From: Oscillospiraceae bacterium
Lineage (GTDB): Bacteria; Bacillota; Clostridia; Oscillospirales; Oscillospiraceae
Reading direction: 5' to 3'
Assembly: GCA_022800755.1 (NCBI GenBank)
Contig: JAAWQX010000007.1
Span: 1-64,000 of the forward strand
Length of the DNA: 64,000 nt
The notes beneath the pieces are model-generated. The model worked only from the letters and a program-made list of their open reading frames with translations. It was not told the origin of the DNA and ran no database searches. The number at the start of each line of letters is the position of its first letter. The stretch's first letter is position 1. Below, one piece after another: positions 1-8,895 of the stretch. The position numbers and the translations under genes were made by a program.

Positions 1-506
1 CAATCCTCGCACCCCTGGCGGGGTGCGACCCGGCCCCGATATACCTCGCCGCTCTTGCGTACGTAATTTCAATCCTCGCACCCCTGGCGGGGTGCGACCT
101 TACCGCCTGACGATGACAAACCAAATCCACAAATTATTTCAATCCTCGCACCCCTGGCGGGGTGCGACTACCGCCTGACGATGACAAACCAAATCCACAA
201 ATTATTTCAATCCTCGCACCCCTGGCGGGGTGCGACTATTATCTGTGCCGTACAACGTAAAGATAACGGAGATTTCAATCCTCGCACCCCTGGCGGGGTG
301 CGACGTCGGAGATCGGAGACGTTGACACTGTATGGCTATTTCAATCCTCGCACCCCTGGCGGGGTGCGACCCCCGCTTGATCTCGTTATAGATGGTCTGG
401 CGGCAATTTCAATCCTCGCACCCCTGGCGGGGTGCGACATGAGTGTAGGTTTTATATTAAAAATGGACAAGCTATTTCAATCCTCGCACCCCTGGCGGGG
501 TGCGAC
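1..506 (-). CRISPR. Type I-C CRISPR array, 8 repeats, truncated at left edge
   Basis: Eight copies of a 33-base repeat start at 1 (first four bases cut off by the window), 66, 136, 204, 272, 338, 406 and 474; all visible copies are identical. Read on the minus strand, the repeat begins GTCGCACCCC and ends GGATTGAAAT, the usual type I-C form, with an 8-bp stem (CGCACCCC/GGGGTGCG) around a GCCA loop. The seven spacers are 33-37 bases. The crRNA orientation and the adjacent minus-strand cas operon place the leader on the right, so the spacer at 439-473 should be the newest. Spacers 99-135 and 169-203 are almost the same sequence. The array continues beyond base 1, so its total size is unknown. 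Confidence 0.98.
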
Positions 507-677
507 GGCAAAAAATGACAAATTTTTGCTTTCCTATTCGTCAATTTTTGCAAAAGGCTATGAATAGAATCTCTATTTCACAATATCAATTTGTTTCACG
601 TTTCTATTATTGAGGGAAAACTGTGCTGATTTTGCGTGCGAACGTCTCGGGAATTTTGTGTATGCTTCACCATCGCA
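507..677 (-). promoter_or_regulatory. CRISPR leader
   Basis: This AT-rich stretch lies between the cas2 stop codon and the leader-proximal repeat, and contains no credible gene. It holds two direct copies of AATTTTTGC (521-529 and 543-551) exactly 22 bases apart, close to the first repeat. The array promoter should lie here on the minus strand; only a weak candidate (TTGATA, 17 bases, TATTCA) is visible, so I do not mark it. Confidence 0.75.
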
Positions 678-968
678 CTACAAAATCAGCGCGTCATCCG
701 CTTGATATCCGGCTTTGGTTCCAAAATGCTCAATCTTTCCGTGGTAGTGCTCGCCAAGTTTGTAGAACCGCAGACTGTCTTTTGCCGGGTCCATGATCTC
801 ACACAATTTTGCTTGAAGCCGACGATACTGGGCTTCGTCCAAACAACACTCGAACACTGAATTCTGGACACGCTGTCCGAAATTCACACACTGCCGGGCA
901 ATTTGCCGCAGACGCCGTCTCCCTGACGCGTCCTCCGTGTTTACATCATAACTAATGATAACCAGCAT
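678..968 (-). CDS. cas2: Cas2, CRISPR adaptation protein
   Basis: Small metal-dependent nuclease-fold protein that forms the Cas1-Cas2 integration complex, inserting new spacers at the leader end. At 96 aa it has the usual length. The N-terminal strand VIISYDVNTED carries the conserved aspartate (D8) of the family, followed by the basic GRRRLRQIAR helix. It is the last gene of the cas operon, 6 bases after cas1 and just before the leader, the standard type I-C position. Identity is secure from sequence and context. Confidence 0.95.
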   Translation of the reverse strand: MLVIISYDVNTEDASGRRRLRQIARQCVNFGQRVQNSVFECCLDEAQYRRLQAKLCEIMDPAKDSLRFYKLGEHYHGKIEHFGTKAGYQADDALIL

Positions 969-974
969 ACGGCC

Positions 975-2006
975 TCACTTCCACAAAAACGGCGGATATG
1001 CGTCCAAATCACCCCGTAAGCATCGAGCAAGAAGCAACGCCTGCACATAGGGCACCAAGCCCCATTCGATCTTCTCTTTCAAAAACGGGTGGACGATTTT
1101 TCCCTGTTTTCTGCTGTGCCATTCTTTTTGTATCTTGCGCCGACCGTCAGGTGTCAGCAGCACCGCGCCGTTTTCCTGCGTGTCGAAGTCTCCTGCGTTC
1201 ACTACCCGGTCGTTAATCAGGGTGAGAACAAAGCGATCCGCGATGCATGGGCGCAGTTCTTCCATCAGGTCTTGCGCGAGGGAGGTTCGGCCGGGCCTGT
1301 CCCGGTGGAGAAACCCTACATAGGCATCTAAGCCTACGGTTTCCAACGCCGATGCGCAGTCTGTCCCCAGCATTGTATAGACAAATGACAGCAGCGCATT
1401 CACAGGGTCCATCGGCGGACGGCGGCTGCGGCCACGGAAGAAAAACGTCTCTTTGTTTTGCAGAATCATTTCATCAAAAAGCCGAAAATAGACCGTGGCG
1501 CCGGCGCCTTCCAAGCCGCGCAGCGCTTCCGGTGAAGTCTCCGCCAATGCCTGTTCCATGAGGCCTCGCAGCTGCAGGGACGCCTGTTCGAAAGTTTCCC
1601 GGTCGATCCGCAGGGGATGATCCCGGCGGGTGCGGTTTAGAACCGCTCTCGCATTTGCCAGTTTGCCGAAAATAAAGTTTCGTGAGATCCGGCAGCTTTG
1701 AACTGGGTCGTCCGCGATTCGATACTGGGTGCGGCGCAGGAGTACATTTCCCCGGGAAGCACCGCAGGTCCGTGCGTAAAAACGCCCCCTTGGGCTGAGA
1801 AAGACCAGGTCGATCCCCATATCGGCGCACTTTCCCATCAGTGCGGGAGATGCCCCCGCATAGGAAAACAGATAGATGCTCTCAAGGATATGCAGCGGGA
1901 ACCGTCCCGCTATGCGTTCCCCCTGGCGCACGACGACGTTTTCGCCATCCAAAGCGGCATATGCGTCTTCCAACGTGACAAACAATGTATTTAACAGCTT
2001 TCTCAC
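975..2006 (-). CDS. cas1: Cas1, CRISPR integrase (type I-C)
   Basis: Integrase that joins prespacers to the array together with Cas2. I choose the GTG at 2006, not the ORF-track start at 2075: it gives the family-typical MRKLLNTLFVT beginning, follows a GGAGG at a proper distance, and overlaps the cas4 stop as GTGA, suggesting translational coupling. The product is 343 aa. The C-terminal helical catalytic domain shows the conserved Glu region (GLEGAGATVYF) and the His and Asp motifs (GFLHRDRPG, LAQDLMEELRP) that hold the active-site metal. Confidence 0.95.
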   Translation of the reverse strand: MRKLLNTLFVTLEDAYAALDGENVVVRQGERIAGRFPLHILESIYLFSYAGASPALMGKCADMGIDLVFLSPRGRFYARTCGASRGNVLLRRTQYRIADDPVQSCRISRNFIFGKLANARAVLNRTRRDHPLRIDRETFEQASLQLRGLMEQALAETSPEALRGLEGAGATVYFRLFDEMILQNKETFFFRGRSRRPPMDPVNALLSFVYTMLGTDCASALETVGLDAYVGFLHRDRPGRTSLAQDLMEELRPCIADRFVLTLINDRVVNAGDFDTQENGAVLLTPDGRRKIQKEWHSRKQGKIVHPFLKEKIEWGLVPYVQALLLARCLRGDLDAYPPFLWK

Positions 2007-2665
2007 GGCAAGTCCTCCAATTTTGCGCGGAGATATTCCGATACAGACGGGCTCCGCACCAGGCCGGGCAAACACAGGTCTTTCAGAGAACAGGCGTTGC
2101 AGGACTTCGTGGGCTTCACGCGGGGCGTGCTTCCCCGTTGGAAAATTCGATGCATCTCTTCCGATGTTTCCCGCACCACGTCCCGGAGTTCCTTGGTAAA
2201 CTGAACTACGTGCCGCCGCCGGATTTCTCCATAGTACAGCGCGCCCTCCGATATCTCACAGCACAACATCTCCTCCAGACAGATCGCCTGCGCGCAGAGC
2301 TGCGCTTCGTCGACCGGGGTGCATTTTACATTGCCCCGTTTATACTCCACGGGATACACCCGCCACAATCCATCTGTAAACGACAGCGGTACGCCATTCG
2401 TATCCCGCCGGAATTCCACAACGTCGCACTCGCCGGACAGGCCTAATTTTTCGGAGTGGATCTTCATCCCCCGCACCGTGAGCAGATCGCCCCGCATCGT
2501 GCGAAGTTCGGGGTCATGGGCATTTTGATGCAGCAATTGTCCGTCAACCGTTCGCAGATTTTCCGACCATTGCTGTTCCAGATGGATCAGCGCCCACTGA
2601 CGCCGGCAAAACAGGAAATGCTGAATTCCCGAAAGCTGTAGGAAATCTTCTTCCTCATACGCCAT
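2003..2665 (-). CDS. cas4: Cas4 exonuclease (type I-C)
   Basis: RecB-like nuclease with an Fe-S cluster; in type I-C systems it processes prespacers and helps select the PAM and orientation. At 220 aa it is full length. Visible are the nuclease core motifs GECDVVEF and VYPVEYKRG and the four cluster cysteines: one near residue 20 (FLFCRRQW) and three near 189-198 (CNACSLKDLC). It starts inside the end of cas7 (11-base overlap) and couples to cas1 downstream by a GTGA overlap. Its presence makes the adaptation module complete. Confidence 0.95.
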   Translation of the reverse strand: MAYEEEDFLQLSGIQHFLFCRRQWALIHLEQQWSENLRTVDGQLLHQNAHDPELRTMRGDLLTVRGMKIHSEKLGLSGECDVVEFRRDTNGVPLSFTDGLWRVYPVEYKRGNVKCTPVDEAQLCAQAICLEEMLCCEISEGALYYGEIRRRHVVQFTKELRDVVRETSEEMHRIFQRGSTPRVKPTKSCNACSLKDLCLPGLVRSPSVSEYLRAKLEDLP

Positions 2666-3503
2666 CGATGATCTCCGGGGTCAGGCCTTCCAACGGCGTC
2701 AGTGTGATCTCATAATCTTCTACGCTGGTCGGAATGGCCGTCTCGTCTTTCAATTTCACCTGCACACTGCGGTGCACCTTCGCGGACGAATACTGCCCCT
2801 CTTTGCAGTTGTGCTTCCACCAATAGAGCTTCACGACCTCCATAGAACCGTCCGGGCGGGCAGAGGACGCGTCATTCACGAACAGCGTGCGCAGGCACTC
2901 TTTCACCGTCTCCGCGTCTTCTTCCGTAAAGCCGGTTTTTTCCGCCAGCTGTACATTGATGGAGCCCTTGATCTTGTACAGGCCAAACCGAATGAAATGC
3001 TTCGAACCCATGGTGTCGGAAGCGCGGTTTTCTCCTTTTTCCCGCTTTTCACCGCTCACGCTTTTTGTAATTTGCATACTCTCAACTTCCACAGGCGAAA
3101 CGCTCACCGCCTGATGGATCGACACCGGGCCGCGGATTCCTACGGAGAGGCCCTTCGTATCTTTGAACGCGAATACCTGTCCAAACGTCCGCACATCCAA
3201 CCATGTCTCGCAGGCCAGCTTTGAATATTCCTCCCGTTCCTTAATTCCCTTCATGGTGTTGGAAGCCCGCTCGCTCAAGCTTCCACAGCCATCGTCGCAG
3301 AGGTCATCGGACTGGACGAATATTTGATGATTGAGATCCTGCATCCGATTCCGGATTTTCCGCTTGACGCACACGTCTGAGATTTCTCCAAAGCCTTCAT
3401 AATCCGTGCGTGGGCGGTTGCCGTTCAAGGGATCTCCGTTGCAGTTCGCGCGTTCTACTGAAACCAGTGCGACAAAGTCGATTTTATTTTGCAATACTCC
3501 CAT
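2655..3503 (-). CDS. cas7: Cas7c (Csd2), Cascade backbone subunit
   Basis: RAMP protein that polymerises along the crRNA spacer to form the backbone of the type I-C Cascade. The ORF track start at 3551 gives a basic leader unlike the family; the ATG at 3503 gives the typical MGVLQNKIDFVALVSVE beginning and follows GGAGGAA, one base after the cas8c stop. The product is 282 aa. Conserved NGDPLNGNRPR sits near residues 21-31. It is in the usual order between cas8c and cas4. Confidence 0.95.
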   Translation of the reverse strand: MGVLQNKIDFVALVSVERANCNGDPLNGNRPRTDYEGFGEISDVCVKRKIRNRMQDLNHQIFVQSDDLCDDGCGSLSERASNTMKGIKEREEYSKLACETWLDVRTFGQVFAFKDTKGLSVGIRGPVSIHQAVSVSPVEVESMQITKSVSGEKREKGENRASDTMGSKHFIRFGLYKIKGSINVQLAEKTGFTEEDAETVKECLRTLFVNDASSARPDGSMEVVKLYWWKHNCKEGQYSSAKVHRSVQVKLKDETAIPTSVEDYEITLTPLEGLTPEIIDGV

Positions 3504-3504
3504 T

Positions 3505-5292
3505 TTACGCTTCCTCCGTTTTCTTTTCTTTCTTCGATGTGTATAAGTCATTCTTCTGGAGATAGTAGCCCAGTAAGTAAGTATCCGCCAGCGGGCGGTT
3601 CAATTCACGCTCTGAATACCGGCTCAACTGTTCCATAATTTGGCCGATTAGCTGGTCATAGTATCCTCTGAGCCACGGGTTCAATTTGGGGTAGTACGCT
3701 TTTTTCACCTGTTCCCAGACCAGGCATCCGACGGAAAACGGACGCCGTGTAAAGGCCGACTGCATCCGCATGGCGTTCGGCTCCCGCGCCTCATTTTGAT
3801 TGTAGCTGTCCCGTTCCGCCTTTTCCAGGACCGCCAGCAGGCGGCCAAGCTGGTAGCTGCGGTCTTCGCGTTCCGGTTCCAATGCCATTTCCCAATCCTC
3901 CTTGAATCTGTCATGTCGATATTTCTTAACTGCGGCGCAGGCAATGAACAGCAATTTTGCCCGGTTGCCGCTGCCGTAAAGCTGCAAATTGGACGCTTTT
4001 TCCACCAGGGCCCGCTCAATGTCTTGGGGGAACATGGACTTGTCCACCCGGCAGGCGATCAGCCGTTGGATCTGCTGTCCTGCCACCCGGTCATCCGCTT
4101 TCATTTTTTCTCCTTGAAGGGTTCCAAACGCGAACTGCACGATTTCATAAAGACTGGGCGATTCAATGCCATACATTCCGTTCCACCAACAGCATGTGCT
4201 GTCCCAGTAATATAGCCGTTGCAGAAAATCAGAACCTGTCAGTTCATTGTAATAGGTGACGGACAGCCGCCCGGAAGTCGCCGCGTCAAACGCCGCGATC
4301 ACTACGCCGTCTTCCCCCTCCAGTAATTGTTTTCGATACCCTTCCAGCGTCTTTTTCAAGTTCTCCCTGAACGCCGTGGGAGTAACCGGCGGCTTCTCTT
4401 CCCTGTTCAACATCATCGGCAACGGCAGTGACGGAGTGGGGTGCCCTTGGGGATTCCAGCACACGAACATCCGGACCCCTTCCAACACGCCCTGATTTCC
4501 GATCACCCAGCGCAGGGCATTGTGGGCCTTTTGGGACGCAGCGTATCCCACAGATACTGCCTGGGTATCATCCGTAAAGCGGCCCCGATACGTGAAACCG
4601 CTTGTGTCGTTGGAAGAAATCAGCTTGGCGTTCCCATTGATCGGCATGATCCCCTTCGGGTGCTGTATCGCGGGCATTGCCCATTCTCCGGATACCATGC
4701 AAAGTTCCGACGCCCTTTCCCCGCATTTCAGCTGGTACCATTCCGTATAGGCGTTAAACAACGATGTGCTTTTCCAACAGGCCTCATCCTCAACGTCAAG
4801 GCCGACGACACGCCAGCAAATCAATAGTTTTAGTTTTTCTTTATCCAGTACTCCGTTATCATTTAACTGAATTAGTCCAGAACAGAGTAGGTCTTCCTCA
4901 ATTGTCCCTCCAGTGACATAGGCAAGAATCGGCGGAAGCAAGGGGTGGGAATACTTAGAATTCGCCCATTCTGAAAGTTCTTCCAGGTACAGCGCATGCT
5001 TCTTCTTGTTGTAAGCCGCCACATAATCGAGGTTGTCGCATAATGGATGAGCACGTCCACCGCTGGTCCGGCCCGCGGATTCTTCGGTAATAGGAATGAT
5101 GATCTTCGGTTCGTTCTTATCCACGAGCCTGGCTTCTACGAACTTACCGTTCGCATCTATGGTAACTTCAATTCCCGCGTTGGTCACAATGTGTCCAATG
5201 GGTACAAGCGGAATCTTTTCCCCGTCATAATACTTTCCTATGCGGGATTTGTGCGCGTCATAGGTCTCCACTGCTTTTTGCAGCAAGCCCAT
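3505..5292 (-). CDS. cas8c: Cas8c (Csd1), Cascade large subunit
   Basis: Large subunit of the type I-C effector, responsible for PAM recognition and Cas3 recruitment; in this subtype an internal start inside cas8 may also yield the small subunit Cas11. The 595 aa length is usual. The start MGLLQKAVETYDAH and the block TGRLSVTYYNELTGSDFLQRL are typical of Csd1. It directly follows cas5, whose stop adjoins this start. No truncation or frameshift is seen, so the effector looks intact. Confidence 0.95.
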   Translation of the reverse strand: MGLLQKAVETYDAHKSRIGKYYDGEKIPLVPIGHIVTNAGIEVTIDANGKFVEARLVDKNEPKIIIPITEESAGRTSGGRAHPLCDNLDYVAAYNKKKHALYLEELSEWANSKYSHPLLPPILAYVTGGTIEEDLLCSGLIQLNDNGVLDKEKLKLLICWRVVGLDVEDEACWKSTSLFNAYTEWYQLKCGERASELCMVSGEWAMPAIQHPKGIMPINGNAKLISSNDTSGFTYRGRFTDDTQAVSVGYAASQKAHNALRWVIGNQGVLEGVRMFVCWNPQGHPTPSLPLPMMLNREEKPPVTPTAFRENLKKTLEGYRKQLLEGEDGVVIAAFDAATSGRLSVTYYNELTGSDFLQRLYYWDSTCCWWNGMYGIESPSLYEIVQFAFGTLQGEKMKADDRVAGQQIQRLIACRVDKSMFPQDIERALVEKASNLQLYGSGNRAKLLFIACAAVKKYRHDRFKEDWEMALEPEREDRSYQLGRLLAVLEKAERDSYNQNEAREPNAMRMQSAFTRRPFSVGCLVWEQVKKAYYPKLNPWLRGYYDQLIGQIMEQLSRYSERELNRPLADTYLLGYYLQKNDLYTSKKEKKTEEA

Positions 5293-6030
5293 TTACTCCA
5301 CCTCCCCAAATTCTTTTAGGCCGGAGAAGTTCCCGTTATCTTCTCCAAACAGCTTCATTTGCATAGGACGGATGGGTTTATGCAGGGGGCATTCTTCCGG
5401 GCGGGGGAAGCGAATGATCCCGTTTTTCATCACCGGATACCAAAACCGCGCTGTCATTTGATCTTTCGTCTCCTCGGAATACGCCTCGTCCGCGTATGTA
5501 AAGCCATGGAACATCAAGCCGAAACTCAATTCCGGAACGTCGTCATAGGCACCCGCGCCGTCTCCGAACTCACAGGGTTCAACATAGCCCTGGCATTCCC
5601 GCGTTCCCAGAAACACATCCCGGCGGCCCCCTTTTTTAATCATGCGCCGGGCCACATTATGATGCTTGTTTTCATTCCTGTCCGAAATCAGTTCCGGCCG
5701 GTTTTCGTTCCATTCAAAGTGCGCGCGCACCTGATACCGGCAGTGTTTCAAATAAGTGTAATAGGCCAAATCATTTCCGCCGCTGTACTTGATGGGGCGA
5801 ATGCCTTTCACTTCCGTTCGGATCTGTTCCATCACCCGGACCTCATCAATATACCAAATCAGCGTCGGCTTCCAATAGACGCTGGCCAAAATCCCTTTCA
5901 GCGCTTCATAGGTTGGCACCTGATAGCTGCACCGCTCCCCGCCTACGCGGGTAATGGGGTCTGAGAACAGTCCGTAATCTCCGCTCACTTGAAACTGCAC
6001 TTCATTGGGATACCGCGTGTTTTTCATCAC
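5293..6030 (-). CDS. cas5: Cas5c (Cas5d), crRNA-processing endonuclease
   Basis: In type I-C, which lacks Cas6, Cas5 cleaves pre-crRNA within the repeat and caps the 5' handle. The 245 aa product has the RAMP fold beginning (VQFQVSGDYGLFSDPI) and the glycine-rich segment. Translation starts at GTG 6030 or the next codon, ATG 6027; both follow a GGAGG and both overlap the cas3 stop, so the two genes are coupled. Basic and aromatic residues around YYTYLKHCRYQVRAHF are where the catalytic site lies in characterised homologues. Confidence 0.94.
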   Translation of the reverse strand: MMKNTRYPNEVQFQVSGDYGLFSDPITRVGGERCSYQVPTYEALKGILASVYWKPTLIWYIDEVRVMEQIRTEVKGIRPIKYSGGNDLAYYTYLKHCRYQVRAHFEWNENRPELISDRNENKHHNVARRMIKKGGRRDVFLGTRECQGYVEPCEFGDGAGAYDDVPELSFGLMFHGFTYADEAYSEETKDQMTARFWYPVMKNGIIRFPRPEECPLHKPIRPMQMKLFGEDNGNFSGLKEFGEVE

Positions 6031-8435
6031 GAATTCACCTCCAAATATGCTTGTTCCATCTGCTGTGTCAACACACCGGTCTCACCATAGTATTCCGGCA
6101 TCAGCACCAGCACCTTTCCGTCGCAGACGGACGTCAGTCCGCCCTTTTCCGCCAGCCACTTGAGCTGATACGCGAACAGTGAAACGGTATACGGTTTTGC
6201 CCGGTCAAGGCAGCTTTGCAAATATGGGATATCCCGCCCGGCCCGTTCACTGCACAACTCCGCAATGCATTTCGCGCCGTCTTCATAGGGGACGATCACA
6301 TCTTGAGACGCGTCATCAAACACCTGAAACCTCGCGCCCGCTTCTTTAAACGCCTGATTCAGCGCAAAATGGTTGTTATTTGCCCACCGTTCGTTGGAAG
6401 AAAGCATGGAGTACAGCGACGGCAGCCCTAACCTTTTTTCCAACGTGTAATCCTGAAACTCCTGCTTCATTTCCTTATATAATTTCTGGTAGTAATACCT
6501 TACCGCGGCATCAGACGCGAGATCATTCTGAAATACCTCCGGCGCGCTTCGGAACCGTGCCAACAGGCTGGTCATGGCGGTTTTGGCGTGATGGATGTCT
6601 TCGAGCATCGACAGTTTCTCGTCCTGGGACACCACATAGACCGGCAGCAAACGGTCACATTCCCCATTTCGGTTGATCCGTCCGGCTGTCTGGATGAGGT
6701 TGTCCAAACCGGCAGCCAAACGGATCGCGCAGCCAAAAGAAATGTCCACACCAGCTTCGATCACCTGCGTCGCGACACAAATCGTTTTCCCTGGCTGCTG
6801 CAAAGACCGGTAGAGTTTGTGCAGCACACGCTGTCTGTGTGCCCAGCACATAGACGCGGACAAATGGAAACAGCATTCCGGTCCCTGGGATAATTCCCGA
6901 TATAGAAACTCCGCTTCCGACTTCTTGTTGCACACGATCAGAAGGCTGTCCGTTTGTTCCAAGAGTTTTGTGGCAAACTGCGGGATCTCCCGTAGTGTTT
7001 TGGTTCCGGCGTCGATCAATGTTGTGCGGGCAAATACTTTCCACAGCATGGGGTCATAGGGCACGATCTCCTCCATGGGGAAAACAATGGGGTGCGGTGT
7101 GCTTTCCAGACACGGCTGCGTGGCGGAACACAGCACCACGGTGGTATGAAAGACCTCCGCCAAAAAGTTGACCGCAAGGTTAAACAGCGTCAGCATCCGC
7201 GTGGGGACGGTTTGCACCTCGTCGATGACCAATACGCTTCCTACCAGAGCCTGGAACCTGCGGATGCATGTGGTCTTGCCGGAAAACAGCGTGTTCAATA
7301 ATTGCACCAGCGTTGTGATGACGATCGGTGCCCCCCAATTCTCCGCAAGCAGTTCCGGGGACGCGCCGTCGATCAGCGCATCATCGGCGTCCGGTTCCCT
7401 GACTACGTTGGAATGATGCTCCAGGATAAGCGCATCATTTCCAATGGCATCCCGCACCGCTTTGGCATTTTGATCCAAAATAGACAGCAGCGGCGAAACC
7501 AGAATGATCCGTGTTCGATTCCACCGCGCCGCGTGCGCCAGAGCATATCTCAGCGAACTGAGGGTTTTTCCCGCGCCTGTGGGCACATTCAGACGGTAAA
7601 CACCGCCCGGACGGTCGGCAAAGGCCCGGCAGCGGTCGGAGATCGTCCGGCGGGACTGAGCGATCGGGGTATCCTGCGGGAACTGATTCAATCTTGTTTC
7701 CACATGGGAAAGGCATTCCCGCCACATCGGCGTGTGGTCTTCTTGAAAATCCGGAAATTCGGCGCCGTTCATAAAGTGCGCTGTATTCCTGCGGTCTCCC
7801 TCGATCACACAAGATAACAGCAATCGGGCAAGCAAGCCCAAATAAAATGGAATCTCGTCGTAGCAGTGTTCATTGTTTTGCGCTAATTTTTGCAGATGCT
7901 CCAATACCGGCGTCAGTTCTTCTACCGTTTGCCGGAACAGGGCATCCAGTTCCTCCTGTCCGGCGCATTGGGCAAGGAATTCCGCCATCGCTGATTCGTA
8001 GTCAATACTTGTATCATCTATGCGATGCTGAAACCCGTGGGGGCGTTTCTCGCTGCCCATACAATCAAATAACCCATGATGCGCACCCACCGCATAGGCC
8101 AGTAACTCCGCTACGATGGGGCCCATATCCCCATAGTTCCCGCTGTCATGATAACGGGTAAGCAGATACCGCGTCCCCGCGAACGTATGATTCACACGTC
8201 CACGGCTGACCGGTTCCCCGCGAGCCGCGCATTCCAAATAGTAGCGAAATGCCTGTGTAAATTTCCCCGCATCGTGTAACAACCCTGCCAGATACGCGCC
8301 GGACCCCAATCCAATGGCGCGGAGCGTCTCCGCGGCAATTTGCGCCGTTTCCCGACAGTGCTCTTGCACGCTCTGCACTGCGGGGTCTCCCTCGCCGAGC
8401 CGTATGTGGGCGGGAAATTCAGTGCTCATAGACAT
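6027..8435 (-). CDS. cas3: Cas3, HD nuclease-helicase
   Basis: Degrades invader DNA after Cascade recruits it. The start at ATG 8435 follows GAGGGGAAGA; ATG 8429 is also possible, and the ORF-track start at 8480 would overlap the promoter. The product is 802 aa. An N-terminal HD domain carries GLLHDAGKF near residue 54, followed by GAHHG. The SF2 helicase part shows Walker A VPTGAGKT near 286, a DEVQ box near 405, SATQP, QVIEAGVDISF and the motif VI block QTAGRINRNGE. All motifs needed for interference are present. It is the first gene of the cas operon. Confidence 0.95.
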   Translation of the reverse strand: MSMSTEFPAHIRLGEGDPAVQSVQEHCRETAQIAAETLRAIGLGSGAYLAGLLHDAGKFTQAFRYYLECAARGEPVSRGRVNHTFAGTRYLLTRYHDSGNYGDMGPIVAELLAYAVGAHHGLFDCMGSEKRPHGFQHRIDDTSIDYESAMAEFLAQCAGQEELDALFRQTVEELTPVLEHLQKLAQNNEHCYDEIPFYLGLLARLLLSCVIEGDRRNTAHFMNGAEFPDFQEDHTPMWRECLSHVETRLNQFPQDTPIAQSRRTISDRCRAFADRPGGVYRLNVPTGAGKTLSSLRYALAHAARWNRTRIILVSPLLSILDQNAKAVRDAIGNDALILEHHSNVVREPDADDALIDGASPELLAENWGAPIVITTLVQLLNTLFSGKTTCIRRFQALVGSVLVIDEVQTVPTRMLTLFNLAVNFLAEVFHTTVVLCSATQPCLESTPHPIVFPMEEIVPYDPMLWKVFARTTLIDAGTKTLREIPQFATKLLEQTDSLLIVCNKKSEAEFLYRELSQGPECCFHLSASMCWAHRQRVLHKLYRSLQQPGKTICVATQVIEAGVDISFGCAIRLAAGLDNLIQTAGRINRNGECDRLLPVYVVSQDEKLSMLEDIHHAKTAMTSLLARFRSAPEVFQNDLASDAAVRYYYQKLYKEMKQEFQDYTLEKRLGLPSLYSMLSSNERWANNNHFALNQAFKEAGARFQVFDDASQDVIVPYEDGAKCIAELCSERAGRDIPYLQSCLDRAKPYTVSLFAYQLKWLAEKGGLTSVCDGKVLVLMPEYYGETGVLTQQMEQAYLEVNS

Positions 8436-8482
8436 TCTTCCCCTCTGCTTCAATTTGTTTGGAATCACTAACGAATACATAT

Positions 8483-8511
8483 ATTATATTGGAAAAATTT
8501 TCTTGTTTCAA
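8483..8511 (-). promoter_or_regulatory. Promoter of the cas operon
   Basis: Minus strand TTGAAA, 17-base spacer, TATAAT: nearly perfect vegetative promoter about 48 bases upstream of cas3. Predicted start near 8476. It implies strong constitutive potential unless a repressor acts; no clear operator is seen. Confidence 0.85.
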
Positions 8512-8665
8512 GAGTAATATCTAACAACAAATTCTCACAAGAATTTCCAAATTATACAAATGACATTTTCCATCGGTTTCTGTTTCGTGTTTTCATACGA
8601 TTTGACTTTTTCGGGAAACTTCGTAGAATAAAAAATTAGAATATAGTTGATGGAGGGCGAACTAT

Positions 8666-8800
8666 GCCATAAATACAAATTTGCAGATAGGCAGCGGAGT
8701 CTGCAGCGCGATCTTTCAAGCGGCCGGGGCAAAAAAGCTGAAAGCGATCTGCGGCAAGCTGGCCCCGATTGACCTTGGTACAGCAGTCATCACACCGGGA
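8666..8800 (+). pseudogene. Remnant of a macro-domain protein
   Basis: A 45-codon frame reads INTNLQIGSGVCSAIFQAAG and ends TAVITPG, closely matching the ADP-ribose-binding macro domain pattern (asparagine-rich loop, then a GGGV-like loop, AIFRAAG and the TG-A-ITPG strand). There is no start region, and the frame loses similarity after 8800; a different frame (8790-8927, ending in TAG) then reads like protein but I do not recognise it. I infer a decayed gene rather than a functional one. Confidence 0.6.
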
Positions 8801-8895
8801 TGCGGTAGCCAGTTACATAGACAAGCACTATGAACTACTCCACGAGCGCATCGACATTCGGCCCGTCAGCCTGCTGACGGGCCAGGATTATTCCG

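Noticed and set aside
181-567. 128-residue ORF across the CRISPR array
   Set aside because: It translates repeats and spacers (recurring NPRTPGGVR) and has no ribosome binding site; an array artefact.
507-677. Array promoter TTGATA-N17-TATTCA in the leader
   Set aside because: The -10 matches only three of six positions; too weak to annotate.
8535-8732. 65-residue minus-strand ORF upstream of cas3
   Set aside because: No family resemblance or good ribosome binding site, and it is antisense to the macro-domain remnant.
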